Origin: Cannabis sativa
Taxonomy: Eukaryota > Streptophyta > Magnoliopsida > Rosales > Cannabaceae
Direction: 5' to 3'
Assembly: GCF_029168945.1 (NCBI RefSeq)
Contig: NC_083604.1
Location: forward strand, 73,424,211 to 73,488,210
DNA length: 64,000 nt
In this document: in pieces, positions 36,905-48,094 of the stretch
Position numbering within the stretch: the first letter of the stretch is position 1
Layout of the letters: each line of letters begins with the position of its first letter
Program-made: the position numbers and the translations under genes
Notes under the pieces: generated by a model
The model's database searches: none
What the model was told of the DNA's origin: nothing
The model's input: only the letters and a program-made list of their open reading frames with translations

Positions 36905-37435
36905 AACAGAATTACAATACTTGAAAAATGGTAGATAAAGAATTATTTACAGAGCTTGCAGCTCATTGACTTACCTACTCGCGAGTATGCTAAGAGACTA
37001 AGGGTTACATTTCCAGCATGATTCATCTCAGAATTGTCATACTGTGAATTTTGTGTTTGCTTCACCCAACACTTATTGAATGACGCAAGAAGTATTACTT
37101 AAAGTATACTTAAACACTGACAACGCTCTTCATAATAAAGTATCTTGAAAAAAAATTGTTTTACAAAATTTAAAAAAAAAAAATGTATAAGAGTTTTCCC
37201 ATTATAACAAGTTTAATTAATATACTATCATAAAATTTAAAATAGTTTAATTAATTAAAATTAATCTAAAAATTAAAAGGAACATTATAAAAAGTGAATC
37301 TTGTGAGATCCTGAACTAATAGTGCATCTAAATTGAGCATGTCATCGTCGGAGTTGTAGGAACCAAAGAAATAACTGTCCCGTTGAACCATTTACTTTGT
37401 CAAAATATATATACTAGTCAAATATATATCAATTA
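36905..37435. other. AT-rich DNA, nothing recognised
   Basis: No gene or bounded repeat was recognised here. Confidence 0.4.
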
Positions 37436-38003
37436 TAAGCATCCAATAACAAGCTTCTCTATCGTGTTGTTGTCTCCCTATCGACCAGATGACAACTCGC
37501 CCTTAAGGGAAATACCTGCTTTGCATTAGCCTCCACTTTTACTCCTACAGAAATGGTTGAATTCAACTTGTGTTTGAGAAGAATGGAGACAAGTCAAGTC
37601 CTACTTCTCATGAGGATGGACAACATGATGATGTTTTTTCAATCTAATGCGAATGCTTAAGTGGTTCATTTTTATCTTATCTTTTTGCTTATTATCTATG
37701 TTTTATTGAACTATCATAACTTTGTTTATTTGTTCTTGTTATCTTCGGCTCCTTGATAGATTAAAAAAGGAGTAGTATTTATTTTTTAGATTGTTAATTT
37801 TAACTCTGGACCTTTATGGAAGACTTATTTTGTTTATGGTTTGTGAACTTTTTTGTTTAAAAAGTTATATATTTTATGTGTTAGTATACTTTCATGCACG
37901 GGGAATATTTTCTATTCTCTATTGTTTGTTTCTAACACTTCATGCATGTTTTTTTTTCTTATAATTAAAACACTTTGTCAATCAAAGTGCCAAAGAGAAA
38001 GAT

Positions 38004-38790
38004 TGTTAATTCTATTTTTAGCATCTTTAATTTGATAAAAATATTTTATAAATAAATGAATTGCTAGTTGTCGAATATTATTCTCGTCAGACTTAAACCT
38101 AACTAAACTAACTAGGAGGATTTTCATTCCTTGTCCATTACTTTCCAGTATTTTCCATATCACAAAAATTTGGATTAGGACTCGAGAATCCATATCAACG
38201 AACGGTCTAACTGTTGGTGTTGGAATAGTGGCGTCCATTGGTATTTGATTTGATATATTGCGGTCAATAACATCGGTGAATTGGAATTTGAATATTAATT
38301 TTAGCTGAGGTGTTTATTTGGTTTTCATTTTTTTTTTATTGATTGAATTATATAAGTAAGAAAATATGACTAACTTTTTTATTTATGAAAAGTAAGACAT
38401 AAATGGTAAGTTTAATGACTCATCTAATTTTTATCTATCCAGTTGTGTATATCTCATCCTTTGTGAGTTTTCTAAGATATTTTATCATATTTCTTGTGAA
38501 GAAAACTGAAGCAAGACTTTTCTTTTATATAAAAGGAAAATCACACTTAGTGTTCACGATTCTGTGGGTACGGAACAGGAAATATATGAGCTGATTGAAG
38601 AATTATTTTAGGAAAGTTTCCAAGTGAGTTTTGGTCTTGTTTAGACCATGTATGAGCTGTTTATAAGGTATATATTGATTATAAATTGCACCTTAAAGCA
38701 GCTAGGTCCTGTATCTCTTTTATACACTTTGAATTGTATTCATATCTTTAGAAAAGAGCGTCTTTGTTTTGTTTTGTAGAGAAGATGCTG

Positions 38791-38840
<50 letters not shown>

Positions 38841-38947
38841 GAGATGTGTGTGTGTGTTTATGTATTTTGTATTGTAAGTCTGTAATCAAGTCTACAAAAG
38901 AAGAAGATATTGTGTTTTGTAGAGAAGATGTTGTTCCTCTCTCTCTC

Positions 38948-38998
<51 letters not shown>

Positions 38999-39524
38999 AT
39001 GTATTTTGTATTGTCTTAAGTCTGTAATCAAGTCTACAAAAGAAGAAGAACAATAGTGCTACCTTCGGGAAAAGGTTCTACAAGCTTTTGGGAGATTACT
39101 TTTCAAGTCTTGACTCAGGAGGAAGCAGGCACTCTTCAAGGAGATCGAAAGGTAGGTCGAGCAATTGAAGTTTCAACAAGATTCAATTAGAAGGTGGAAT
39201 ACATCAAACTTACAGCATACAATAAGAGGGAGTATTTATGCATAAGTCAATTACTTCGTATTTTCGAGATCTATCTAATGAATCTTATCTCTGGGCATGG
39301 CCTCGTGGACTAGTAACAATCTACAAGAATTATTAAAACTACTTACAAAAATCTTGTGTGTTTTCACGTTTATGCACTGTTTTTTTTTTTTTGTTTATTT
39401 TACATAATTATTTTCTGTAGCTACAAAAAAAAAAAAAAAATTGTTAAACATCAATTTTATTATTCCATATTTGATTAAGAAATTAATTAAATAATAAATT
39501 AGTAATATTAAAATACGAAAATAC
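38004..39524 (+). repeat. Diverged Sirevirus LTR
   Basis: It starts TGTTAATTCTATTTTTAGCA, matching the LTR start of the minus-strand element, and ends near ATTAAAATACGAAAATACA, matching its end. It is about 1520 bp instead of 1208, mainly because of an internal tandem duplication and microsatellite growth. The block around 39055-39350 retains GGCCTCGTGGACTAGTAACA and TTCGGGA-type words. Confidence 0.8.
38771..39046 (+). repeat. 143-bp tandem duplication with (CT)n(AT)n(GT)n microsatellites
   Basis: GTTTTGTAGAGAAGATG recurs at 38771 and 38914. Each copy continues through CTCTCT, TATATA and GTGTGT runs into TTTATGTATTTTGTATTGT and GTAATCAAGTCTACAAAAGA. The array lies inside the decayed LTR. 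Confidence 0.9.
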
Positions 39525-40225
39525 ATTTGTTAAATTTTTTAATAGTATTTTAATCCAAAATTAGTTTTTCATTATTTTATTAAATTAATTCATATTTAAT
39601 AAATCTAAATAATAAAATATCATTATAATAATCAAATACTAACTAAAATATGAAGCATGATTGGAGCAAGAATAATCAAATACTCACTAAAATATGGAGA
39701 TGATCTTATATACTTAAAAGATGCTTCTATAATACACTTTCTAAAAACAGATGTACGAATATGTCTTTTGTATTTTCAATATTTAAATAGTTATAATTTA
39801 TTTATTTTAAATGATATTATATATTATAGTTATTTAAATTTTAAAACGTACTTTAAATATTTAAAAAATTAAAAATAATTTAAAATACAAAAAGTGGGGT
39901 ATAAACAATCTATTGACACGCATGTAAAATAAAAGAAACACACATGCAACAAATGATTTAAATCCTATTTTTGGGATGTTAAATTATTTCGAATTTTTAA
40001 AAAATTTACAAAATATTTTAAATAATTACAATATTTACTGCAATATAAAAAAAATTTAAATACCAAAAACACGTAAGAGACTTGTTTATGCATCCAAGTT
40101 TTGTTTGGGTGCATTCTAAATTTTTTCAAATTTCAGTAGTTAAATATTATATTCTAGGTAGAATAAGAGTGCTAAATTGATCCTCTAATTAATAATAAAC
40201 TCTAATTTCTTGCAAAAAAAAAAAA
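39525..40225. other. AT-rich DNA upstream of the EF-hand gene
   Basis: No coding feature was recognised. Confidence 0.45.
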
Positions 40226-40423
40226 TAATAAAATAATAAAGCCCCATCGTGGTGGCACCGCATTGGCTGGGCATGTGAGTCCATAGTCCAGACTCCCACG
40301 TCACAACACAACACCACAAACTCCAACCTTGTACCCTTTTCTCTTCTCAAATCTCATCGCACCCACCTCCACACCACAACTTTCAATCTCCATTTTTCTC
40401 AATTTTACTTGTGTTTTTCATCC
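40226..40423 (+). promoter_or_regulatory. Proximal promoter and 5' leader of the EF-hand gene
   Basis: A sharp rise in GC occurs here. It contains an ATTGG (reverse CCAAT) near 40263 and CCCACGTCAC near 40297, with an ACGT core, then a C/A-rich leader up to the ATG. No convincing TATA box was seen. Confidence 0.35.
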
Positions 40424-41613
40424 ATGGGACAGGTGTTCAACAAAATTCAAGGTATTATTCGTTTTATTTCATTTAAGGGATATGATGAATGTGATTATAT
40501 GCATAATCTCCATGATTAATCTGGTCAACTCAGATTTGGTTTAATGGTTTTCTGTTTTTCCTTTTGTCATGGCAGGTAAGGATTGGAAAGAAAAGCAAAT
40601 AAGAAAGATAACTGATAAGGTTTATACAAAACTTATAAATCAATCGGAAAGGGTTTCGCCTACTCTTACCTTTGAAGATCTCTACATTGGAGTTCTTCTA
40701 GTCTTTAAGTCTGAAACTCTCTAAACCCTTCTTCTCCTCATTTTTTTTCCCTCTTTCTTTATATACATATAATAAGTACTTATATATATATATTTGATAT
40801 TTGCAGTGACCTTAACAAGCGTTTGCCTGGCCCCCATTTCGATCCACCCTCCAAAGATGAGGTCCGAGCTATTATTGAGGTAATGGGTTCAATCCCAAAT
40901 GTTACATATTTGTGTATATTAATGAGTAAAGGTCAATTTTTTTCATGTGGGTTCAATCCCAAATGTTACATATTTGTGTAGATTAATGAGTAAAGCTCAA
41001 CTTTTTAATGTGGGTTCATCTAGATATCTATTTCCCAAATAGGAATTTTGTAATTCTTCATGAACTTCAAAACTGGGTTGAATCTTTCCTATACTTTGTT
41101 CTACCTGCCAACTCTACTGATTTCTGACTCCAACTTGAGAATTCGTTCTTTTCTTTATGGTTGGTTGGTTATATGTGATTGATGATGGTAACTAGTGACT
41201 AGCCTTCTATAATCAAATTATAGTGTAACAAATTGGAGAAAGTTATCATATGAGTTATTGTGAGACACATAATTAAATCAAACAAATTTTGAACATAATG
41301 TAATGATAATGATATGTGAATGTATGTGATTGTGGTGCAGGAGTGTGATATGAACCTAGATGGAGAAATCAACAGTGAAGAATTTGTAAAATTCATAAAG
41401 CGGCTCACAGAAAACACATTCATCACAGTGAGTCAAGGACTGATATTGACATTGGTTGTGGCACCCACAGTGGCATTGGCCACAAAGAGGGCCACAGAAG
41501 GCGTCCCAGGCGTTGGAAAGGTTGTTCAGAAGATACCCAATTCCATTTACGCCTCTCTCATCACTATGGCCATAGTCATGTTCCAGAAATCACAGCTGGA
41601 CTCAGATTATTAG
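40424..41613 (+). CDS. EF-hand calcium-binding protein, four exons, 168 aa
   Basis: Exons 40424-40451, 40576-40708, 40807-40879 and 41341-41613 join in phase with GT-AG introns (507 nt including TAG). The protein starts MGQVFNKIQGKDWKEKQIRK. One canonical EF-hand loop, DMNLDGEINSEE, lies just after the exon 3/4 join (coordinating side chains at loop positions 1, 3, 5 and 12). An earlier helix-rich segment (LTFEDLYIGVLLVFND) may be a degenerate partner hand. The C-terminal third is hydrophobic (LILTLVVAPTVALATK and later SLITMAIVMF), suggesting membrane association. It resembles a small conserved plant EF-hand family, such as the product I recall as At1g64850. The biochemical role is not established. 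It is convergent with the prefoldin-like gene. Confidence 0.88.
40887..41013 (+). repeat. 64-bp tandem duplication in intron 3 of the EF-hand gene
   Basis: GTTCAATCCCAAATGTTACA begins at 40887 and again at 40951, and both copies continue into TATTTGTGTA and AATGAGTAAAG. Only a few bases differ, so the duplication is young. Confidence 0.9.
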
Positions 41614-41689
41614 AACAGAAAGAAACCATTTTTATTCATTACTTTGTTGTGAACAAAGACAGTCAGTCAATGATGCAATTACCACAACA

Positions 41690-41692
<3 letters not shown>

Positions 41693-41723
<31 letters not shown>
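41693..41723. repeat. (AT)n microsatellite between convergent genes
   Basis: About 15 AT units lie between the EF-hand stop (41613) and the prefoldin-like stop (41735). The two 3' UTRs must meet or overlap in this 121-bp gap. Confidence 0.9.
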
Positions 41724-41725
<2 letters not shown>

Positions 41726-41734
41726 AAGAATCAA

Positions 41735-42033
41735 TCAAGCAGCAGAGGTGAGTTTTTGAAGTTGAGATTTGGCTTCATCCACTTGCTTTTGCTCTGAAGC
41801 CATTGCCTTTTGGATTGATGTGCGAAAATAGAGGTTGCCCTTCTTGTGATACACAACAGACTGAAATTGTTTTTTGTTTTAATGGTAAATTAATAAATAT
41901 ATTTGATACAAACTAACAAATATTATATAATTATATACTATACCCGAGTAGAAGAAAGAGCGTTGAGTTCTGCTACGGCAACTTGATGGGTTCTCAGGTC
42001 CTTCATCAGCTCCAGTTTTTGCTTGTTCTCCAT
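41735..42033 (-). CDS. Prefoldin-like small protein, two exons, 71 aa
   Basis: Exon 1 42033-41944 and exon 2 41860-41735 join in phase 0 across an 83-bp GT-AG intron. The protein starts MENKQKLELMKDLRTHQVAV, continues AELNALSSTR, and after the splice reads SVVYHKKGNLYFRTS, ending with a charged helix to LQKLTSAA. Heptad-like leucines and charged residues on both sides of a short turn fit a helical hairpin like a beta-type prefoldin subunit. It matches my memory of a plant family annotated as prefoldin chaperone subunit family (At1g49245-like). A relation to animal ASDURF, a small prefoldin-like PAQosome subunit, is plausible but inferred. Each exon is below usual ORF length, so single-frame callers would miss it. 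Confidence 0.85.
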
Positions 42034-42108
42034 CTCTTCTATTCTCTTCTCTTCTCTGTTCTGACTGATAATATAATAATGAAAGTGATGGAATGCGAAG
42101 AGGGTTTC

Positions 42109-42116
42109 TTTAAATA
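42109..42116 (-). promoter_or_regulatory. Candidate TATA box of the prefoldin-like gene
   Basis: TATTTAAA on the minus strand lies 76 bp upstream of the ATG and implies a leader of about 45 nt. Confidence 0.5.
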
Positions 42117-42129
42117 GGTCCTGGCCTCG

Positions 42130-43080
42130 AAAGATTTTAGATTAGTTGGATCTTTCATGGTGGGCTTCTCTTACATTAATAGGCTCAATTTGTTTTTGGG
42201 CTTCTATAAATCTCTATCTATATAAAGAAGTTGATGAATACTCTTTTCCTTCTATACATTAATCAAATTTACTTTCAAATACAATTTAATTTAAATATAT
42301 TTTCTTATGAGTATTGTACTTAAATTATCCTCACATACTCAAATATAATAGATTTGTATTATTTATAGATAAATGTGTAGGTTTGTGGGAAAATTACAGT
42401 AAAATTTTGATTAGAGAAGAATAAAAATTATCATGAAATGATAGGAGTAAAATTGGTAGAATGATTAAGAAAGAAATAAACATAATAAATATTGAAAAAA
42501 AGGGTAAAAACTAAAGACATCAAATTAAAAGAGAAATGTAGTGTGATTTCCTCATAAACATATTTGTGGAAATTGAAATCTATTTGCTCATATATTTTTC
42601 TCTTTTACTTTTTATTTTGTTGTCACTGACTCATTCTAATAGTAGAAAGTACATAAAATATGAGGTTTTTTTTAGTATTTACTTTTTATGATATTTTTTA
42701 AAAAAACTTATGTGATATAATTTTTTAGTTTTATTTTCAATTATATAAGTTTTATTTATGCCATATTTTTGTAAATATTTTCTAAAATCCCATATTTTCT
42801 TTTACTTTTCTTTTTTGTTTTTGTTTTTTTATTCTTTTTTTTTTTTTAATTTTTTTTCAAAATAAGCTGACACTACAGTAGCTGTAATAGCTTACTTTTG
42901 CATGCACATCTACCACATTGAGTACATTACTACCGCTTTCATCTCCATTTTAATCAATCTTCTACCATTATTCTTTTTTTTTCTTTGGTTTTCATTATTT
43001 CTTCTCTCATTTTGCTTAGGATTTTTTTAGGCATGTTTCCTTTCTTCTTCTTTTTCAGCTTCTCCTTTTTTTCCCTTGTT
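42130..43080. other. AT-rich intergenic DNA
   Basis: No gene was seen. T-rich and C/T-rich tracts precede the hAT-like insertion. Confidence 0.45.
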
Positions 43081-43306
43081 CGTGCGAGCAGAGGCGAAGC
43101 CAGAGCTAAATTTTAGGGGGACCAAAAATATATTTATACATACAGTTAAATCTAATTTAATATGAGTACTTAATTTTAAAAAAATGCTGGGTAGTATTAT
43201 TTGGTTTAAAAATGATACCTAGCTATTGGGTAAGTATTTTAATACTGTTTTCTAATAAGAAAAAAAGATTTTTATTAACTTTTAATTTTCATAAAAATAT
43301 AAATAA

Positions 43307-43484
43307 GAGAAACATTAAAAATCACTATTAGTGTCTAACATCTTTCTTGATGTCTATTGGTGTAATTAAGTATCGAGTCTCTTATCACTTAAAATAATAA
43401 CTTTTAAGAAATATCGCTAACCAATCGTGTGGCATCACCTCTAAAAAGTGCTGGTCATCACTAATGCCCAATAGCAATGCCTTA
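43307..43484. mobile_element. Short MITE, GGTGCC foldback family, copy 1
   Basis: About 180 bp. It contains AAGTATCGAGTCTCTTA, ATCGCTAACCAATCG and an end AATGCCCAATAGCAATGC. It is near-palindromic overall and related to copies at 49898, 51835, 58410 and 58570. Confidence 0.65.
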
Positions 43485-43503
43485 AAAATAATAATAATAA
43501 CGT

Positions 43504-44934
43504 GAGTTATTTGCGGCATAACCTCCTAAAGTGGGCAGATTTTTGCAACTAACCCCAATTCTAAAATTTTGGTGGTATAACCTCCTAAACCCATCTTCTG
43601 TTAGCAGTTAGCCCTTTCCGTCCATTTTTGGCTGTTAAGTGACATGTTGGAATGTCTACGTGTACACAATATATACGTGGCACAATTCAATTAATCCACG
43701 TAATAAATATATAAAATTAAAATATAAAAATTAATTATTTTAAAAATAAAAAATAAAAAAAAATATTTTTATTTAAAAGTAAAAAAATTTAAAATTAAAA
43801 AATTTATTTTTATATTTTTTTTTCTTTTCTTTTCTTTCTCTTTTCTTTCTTCACGCCTCCTTCTTCTTCTCTCTCTATCTTCTTCATCTTTGAAACCCTA
43901 GCCCCCAAAATCAGCCCCATCAAACCCCAGCCGACTCCCCATTCCATCTCCACGCATAGCCAACCAAGCTCTCAATTCCATCTCCGATTCCCTCCTCGAA
44001 AACTTCCTCTTCATCTTTTATATTTTTTTTCTTTTTCTATTTTTTTTTCTTTTCTTTCTTCTTCTTCTTCCTCGGTTGGATGAACGGGGCTCAGATGATG
44101 TCGACTGGAATGGAGAAATGGAGGTGCTTGTTTGCTTCCTCGGTTGCTGGTGGTGTACTGGTGTGTGCGAACAGAGTCGGAGCTTGAGTGGGGTCGACTA
44201 GGTGGTTCGCTTGGTGGTGGGGGATTCACGTAATGGCTTCGGGTGAATGGAGGTTACTGGGTAGTGCAATTTTTGCTGCTGGGTTCGGTTTGGGTGATGA
44301 GGGCTGCGTGTCAGCTTGCTGGTGGGGATTTTTGTGAACGGAGGTGGGACGTGGTGATGGGAGATGGTGAAGGTGGGTCGTTTGCAGGTGGGGGAGTCGC
44401 TGGTTAGTGTGGTTCGAGTGGGGGTTTCTGGTTTAGTGAATGGAGGTGCGAAGGTGGAGGGAAGAGCGGCTGAGGTTAGAAGGAGATCGAGGAAGAAGAA
44501 GAAGAAAGAAAAGAATGGGGAGGGGCCGGCGCACGGATGGGGAGGGGCTGAGGTTGCTGCGGGTAAGGCTGAGAGAGAGAGGGAGAACGAGAAGAGAAAG
44601 AGGAATTAGGGTTTTGCTACTTTTTATTTTTTTTTTTAAATTGTTTTTTTAATTTTAAAGAAAAAGAAAAAATTTTATTTTTTTATTTTTTATTTTTTAA
44701 ATAATTATTTTTATTTTAACTTTAAATATTTATTACGTGGACCAATAAAATTGTGCCACGTGTACACTGTGTACACGTGGACATTCCGCCATGGCAGTTA
44801 ACAGCCAAAAATGGACGGGAGGGGCTAAGTGCTAACAGAACTTGGGTTTAGGAGGTTTTACCACCAAAATTTTAGAATTGGAGGTTAGTTGCAAAAACCT
44901 GCCCACTTTAGGAGGTTATGCCGCAAAATAACTC
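43504..44934. mobile_element. Mutator-like element with long TIRs, possibly a Pack-MULE
   Basis: Perfect 9-bp duplication TAATAACGT (43495-43503 and 44935-44943). The inverted ends start GAGTTATTTGCGGCATAACC (left) and GAGTTATTTTGCGGCATAAC (right, inverted). Both continue through CTCCTAAAGTGGGCAG and CGTCCATTTTTGGCTGTTAA for roughly 300 bp. The interior (about 43850-44610) is far more GC-rich than the surroundings. It has a pyrimidine-rich left part with GAAACCCTAGCCCC and a G-rich right part ending near ATTAGGGTTTTG. It may include captured plant gene leader sequence, but no protein was identified. Confidence 0.88.
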
Positions 44935-45509
44935 TAATAACGTGGACTGTTGTTTAAGAAAAAAATATTAAGAGGTATCTTAAGGTGCCAAACACTACAA
45001 GACGTTGCATAATGCTATTGATGCATTTTAATATTAGGTCTTACAAATTTTAATTTAATAAATGATGGGAAACCGACAACTAATTATAAGACACTACAAT
45101 AGTATGGTGTTGGGTTCTTTAAAATACCAAATAACAATAACTAATTTTATATTTTTTATATATATTATTACATAAAAATTATTTATATATATAATTAGCT
45201 GATAATAAATAAAAATCAATCAATCACTTAAAAAAAAAAAAAGAGAAACTTTTTTTTTTAAAAAAAAGATACTATTTACTTTTAATATATATTATATAAT
45301 ATATGGCCTATAGATATACTACTAAACAATATTTCAACTTTCTTTGAAAACATTTTATATTCATTATGATAGTTAATTAAGAGTGGACACGTAGTATAAC
45401 ATTTTATAGAAATAAAACTACATAATAAAATTAATGAGAACATGATGTATTTTGGGCTGGGGGCCAGGGCCACCTTAGGCTATCACTTACCTCTGCCCCT
45501 GCGTGCGAG

Positions 45510-47100
45510 TGTTGTTCATCCTTCTGATTGTGTTTGTTCGTGTCTTTGAATTGTTGGAACAATTTGTGTGGGTTCGAAAGTTGATGTGTAAACATTCTCT
45601 TATAAGTTCTTGTGTTAATTCTTTTAGTTTAGAGCTTAAAGTATTTTATTTAGATTTTTGTGTATATATTTGTTTGTATGGGTTGTTTGTGTGATGATTA
45701 GTGGTGATTTTTATTATTTTTGTGTTTTTGTTTTGTGTTCTTATTCATATTTTTCTATTATTTTGCTTGATCATTTTTTTATTTTTTTATTTTTTTATTC
45801 TTTAATTTTGTGTTGTGTTCATTATTTAGGTTTTCCAGATCTTTCTTATTTTTAGCTTCATGAATTTTTTAGGATATTTTTTTATTTTCGTTTTTGATGA
45901 ATCTGTTAAGTATATGCTAAGTTTTTATTAGGTGTTGTTTTAGTGTTTATGGAACCGGTTCCATTATAGGTATTTTGTTTATTTTTTAAATGAAACCAAT
46001 TTTTTATTTATCTAATAGTTTATGTTGATATTGTTTTTTAATTAATTTAATTTTGTGTCCTTAATTTTTATGGTTTTTGATCTCTATTTTAATTTCAAAC
46101 TGGTTATATTTGTTATTATTTTTTTTTTATTTTTTATGTTTAATTTTGTATTATATGTTTTAATTTTTGTTTTTTCGGCTTTTGTTTTTGGTGTTTTTAA
46201 TTTTTTTGTTATGTTTTTACTACTTTTTTATTATGTCCAAGTTATTTTTTTATTTTTTGATTTGGTTTGATATAGTATGTTGTATTGTTCTATTTCTTTT
46301 CATTGTTGATATTTTTAGTGGGTGCACTAACTATCTATCCCACGTTGTGACAATTTTTTTTTTGTGTATTTGTGGTGTGGGTTGACAGTTACATTTTTAT
46401 TATTTTTATATGGTTACTGTTAATCTATTGTACTTATTTTCTTATTTCTCTTTCTTTGTATCCTTTTTGTTCAATAGGTTTACAATCAATATGGATAAAA
46501 ATGTTAATCAACTTGTTTAATATGTTAGGAAAAGGAAGAGAGGTGCTAAAAAACATAAAGTCTCGTAAAAAGAAATTATTCTATCCTGATGTCAAGGTTT
46601 TATTTATTTTTTGTTGTTAGTTATATATATTTTTTTTTCTTTTTATATATGTATTTTTATGTATAATCTAATACATTGTTATTATTTTTTTAAGGATTTA
46701 GATCCTATAGTTGATCCCGTTTCTCAATCAGAATCTGTTCAATAAACCAGCGTTGAATCTGATAATTTAAATGATAAGGTAAATAACTACTTTCATGTTT
46801 GCATTGACCTTAACGTTGTTAAGCAAGTATAATATGCATTCTCCATAGAATATATTTGGGTAAACGTTTGCTACTGCTTTTTTATGCTTTTGTGCCAGTC
46901 TGAGATGATGGTCATGCTTGCATGTCAATATTTATCAAATATTAGTTTCTGTATGTTTTAACCAGTTTCTTTATATATATATATATATTTGAAATTGGTT
47001 ATTTTTGTTATGTTAGTATAATAATAATTAGAAAATTCAAACACTAAAATAGATGTATTAGTTGTAAATTATTGTTTAAATCGTACCTTCTCTTTCTCTG
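45510..47100. other. T-rich DNA with weak exon-like scraps
   Basis: Long T-rich tracts produce hydrophobic open frames that are not genes. Two short less biased stretches (46490-46590 and 46690-46780) look like decayed coding sequence but have stops and no recognisable match. They may belong to the MuDR remnant to the right. Confidence 0.4.
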
Positions 47101-47109
47101 AATATTTCT

Positions 47110-47760
47110 TTTAGTTTGATAAAAAACTACTCCCATGATGAATCATTCTCTGAGTCTCTTATTCCAAATGTCAATATGAATATATTGTTATTTGCATCCA
47201 TTGTTGAGGCTGTAAATAATGTCCCTTCGTATATTATTTTCAAGAATGTGACATCTACAACAATTACTGGTCTGCAATATGTCTCCATCTTTTTATTGAA
47301 TTTGACAATGCTAGGAACATGTACTTGAACCGGTTCTTCTTGTCCGTAATCAATTCAGTTACTGTTCCTGGATTTGCTATTTTTAGCATATGAAAATATT
47401 GGTAGTTGCTGGTATGAGTCTTCTGGGTTTCCTCTTGCCAAATCTAGAGTCTTTTGTCCTGTTCTCCAAGTCTTTTGATATCCCATCGAAACTCCAAACT
47501 CATGTAACAAGTCCTTTATATTATGTCATTCAGTGCATGTTTCTTGTTGATTGAGTTGTATTTTTTTCTTTACTATTTGAACAATAGTATTATAACTTGC
47601 TTGTCTATGACATCCAATAAGCAAGTGTGATTGTTAACATATTTTCTAACCTTCAAAGTTTGTGTTTGTTTTAATTTTGAAGCATGCAAAAATTAATTAG
47701 AATTTTCATCCACACAAGTAACCATGTATTCCATTGGTTCATATCTATCTCTTAGCTCTG
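47110..47760 (-). pseudogene. MuDR-type (MULE) transposase remnant
   Basis: Minus-strand reading with frame changes gives, from right to left: LKVRKYVNNHTCLLDV (around 47660-47610); then HEFGVSMGYQKTWRTG (around 47505-47455); then a segment ending NPGTVTELITDKKNRFKYMF (around 47370-47310); then RPVIVVDVTFLK with the presumed catalytic Asp; then GIRDSENDSSWE (around 47160-47130). This order is that of the MULE transposase domain of plant MuDR elements. Stops and frameshifts make it inactive. The N- and C-terminal parts are missing. Confidence 0.8.
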
Positions 47761-47769
47761 AGAAAAACA

Positions 47770-48085
47770 ATATAAGGTAAATATTTACTCCCTTATGGTA
47801 ATTTGTTACTCATCAAGTTACCCTTAATTTTTTTCATTTTTCTTTTTTTTCTTAAGATAATTTTTTCAAAAAAAAAAAAATCATATTTTTTGTACAAATA
47901 GTAAAAAGCTTGTAATTTCCTCTTAGGTTAATGGGCAAATGTTGAAATTCAATGATTCAAACTGATATTTATAAAAATTAAAAGTTTTGGAAAAAGTACT
48001 AGCTATTTTATACAAGTGATAAGTGAAAGTAGTTAATTAAATATATATTGATATAAAAGTGAAAGGAAGGGTGGGGCATATACAA
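47770..48085. other. AT-rich DNA, nothing recognised
   Basis: No gene or bounded element was recognised. Confidence 0.4.
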
Positions 48086-48094
48086 TAATTTCAT

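Larger units (their letters stand above)
37440..39524 (+). mobile_element. Decayed Sirevirus relative (3' part), plus strand
   Basis: 37740-38003 matches, with many substitutions, the region just before the 3' LTR of the element at 2141-11211 in opposite orientation. GGCTCCTTGATAGA is followed by a damaged polypurine stretch. Then come CTCTGGACC, TTTGTGGT-like words and finally CAATCAAAGTGCCAAAG before the LTR. Only the 3' end of the internal region and one LTR remain. No reading frame survives. It is older than the intact copy because the two differ throughout. Confidence 0.8.
43089..45501. mobile_element. Non-autonomous hAT-like element with nested insertions
   Basis: The left end CAGAGGCGAAGCCAGAGC and the inverted right end CAGGGGCAGAGGTAAGTG are related. 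The 8-bp CGTGCGAG flanks both sides (43081-43088 and 45502-45509). The ends resemble those of plant ZMYM1-type hAT elements. It has no transposase. Most of the interior is a MULE (43504-44934) and a short MITE (about 43307-43484), so the original element was about 1 kb or less. Confidence 0.85.

Noticed and set aside
44011..44652. Arg/Glu- or Pro/Ser-rich frames in the MULE interior
   Set aside because: Low-complexity purine or pyrimidine runs read in several frames at once, with no domain.
45503..46620. Several overlapping Phe/Leu-rich frames that look like membrane proteins
   Set aside because: All come from poly-T-rich DNA. They overlap each other in different frames and share no codon bias or conserved motif.
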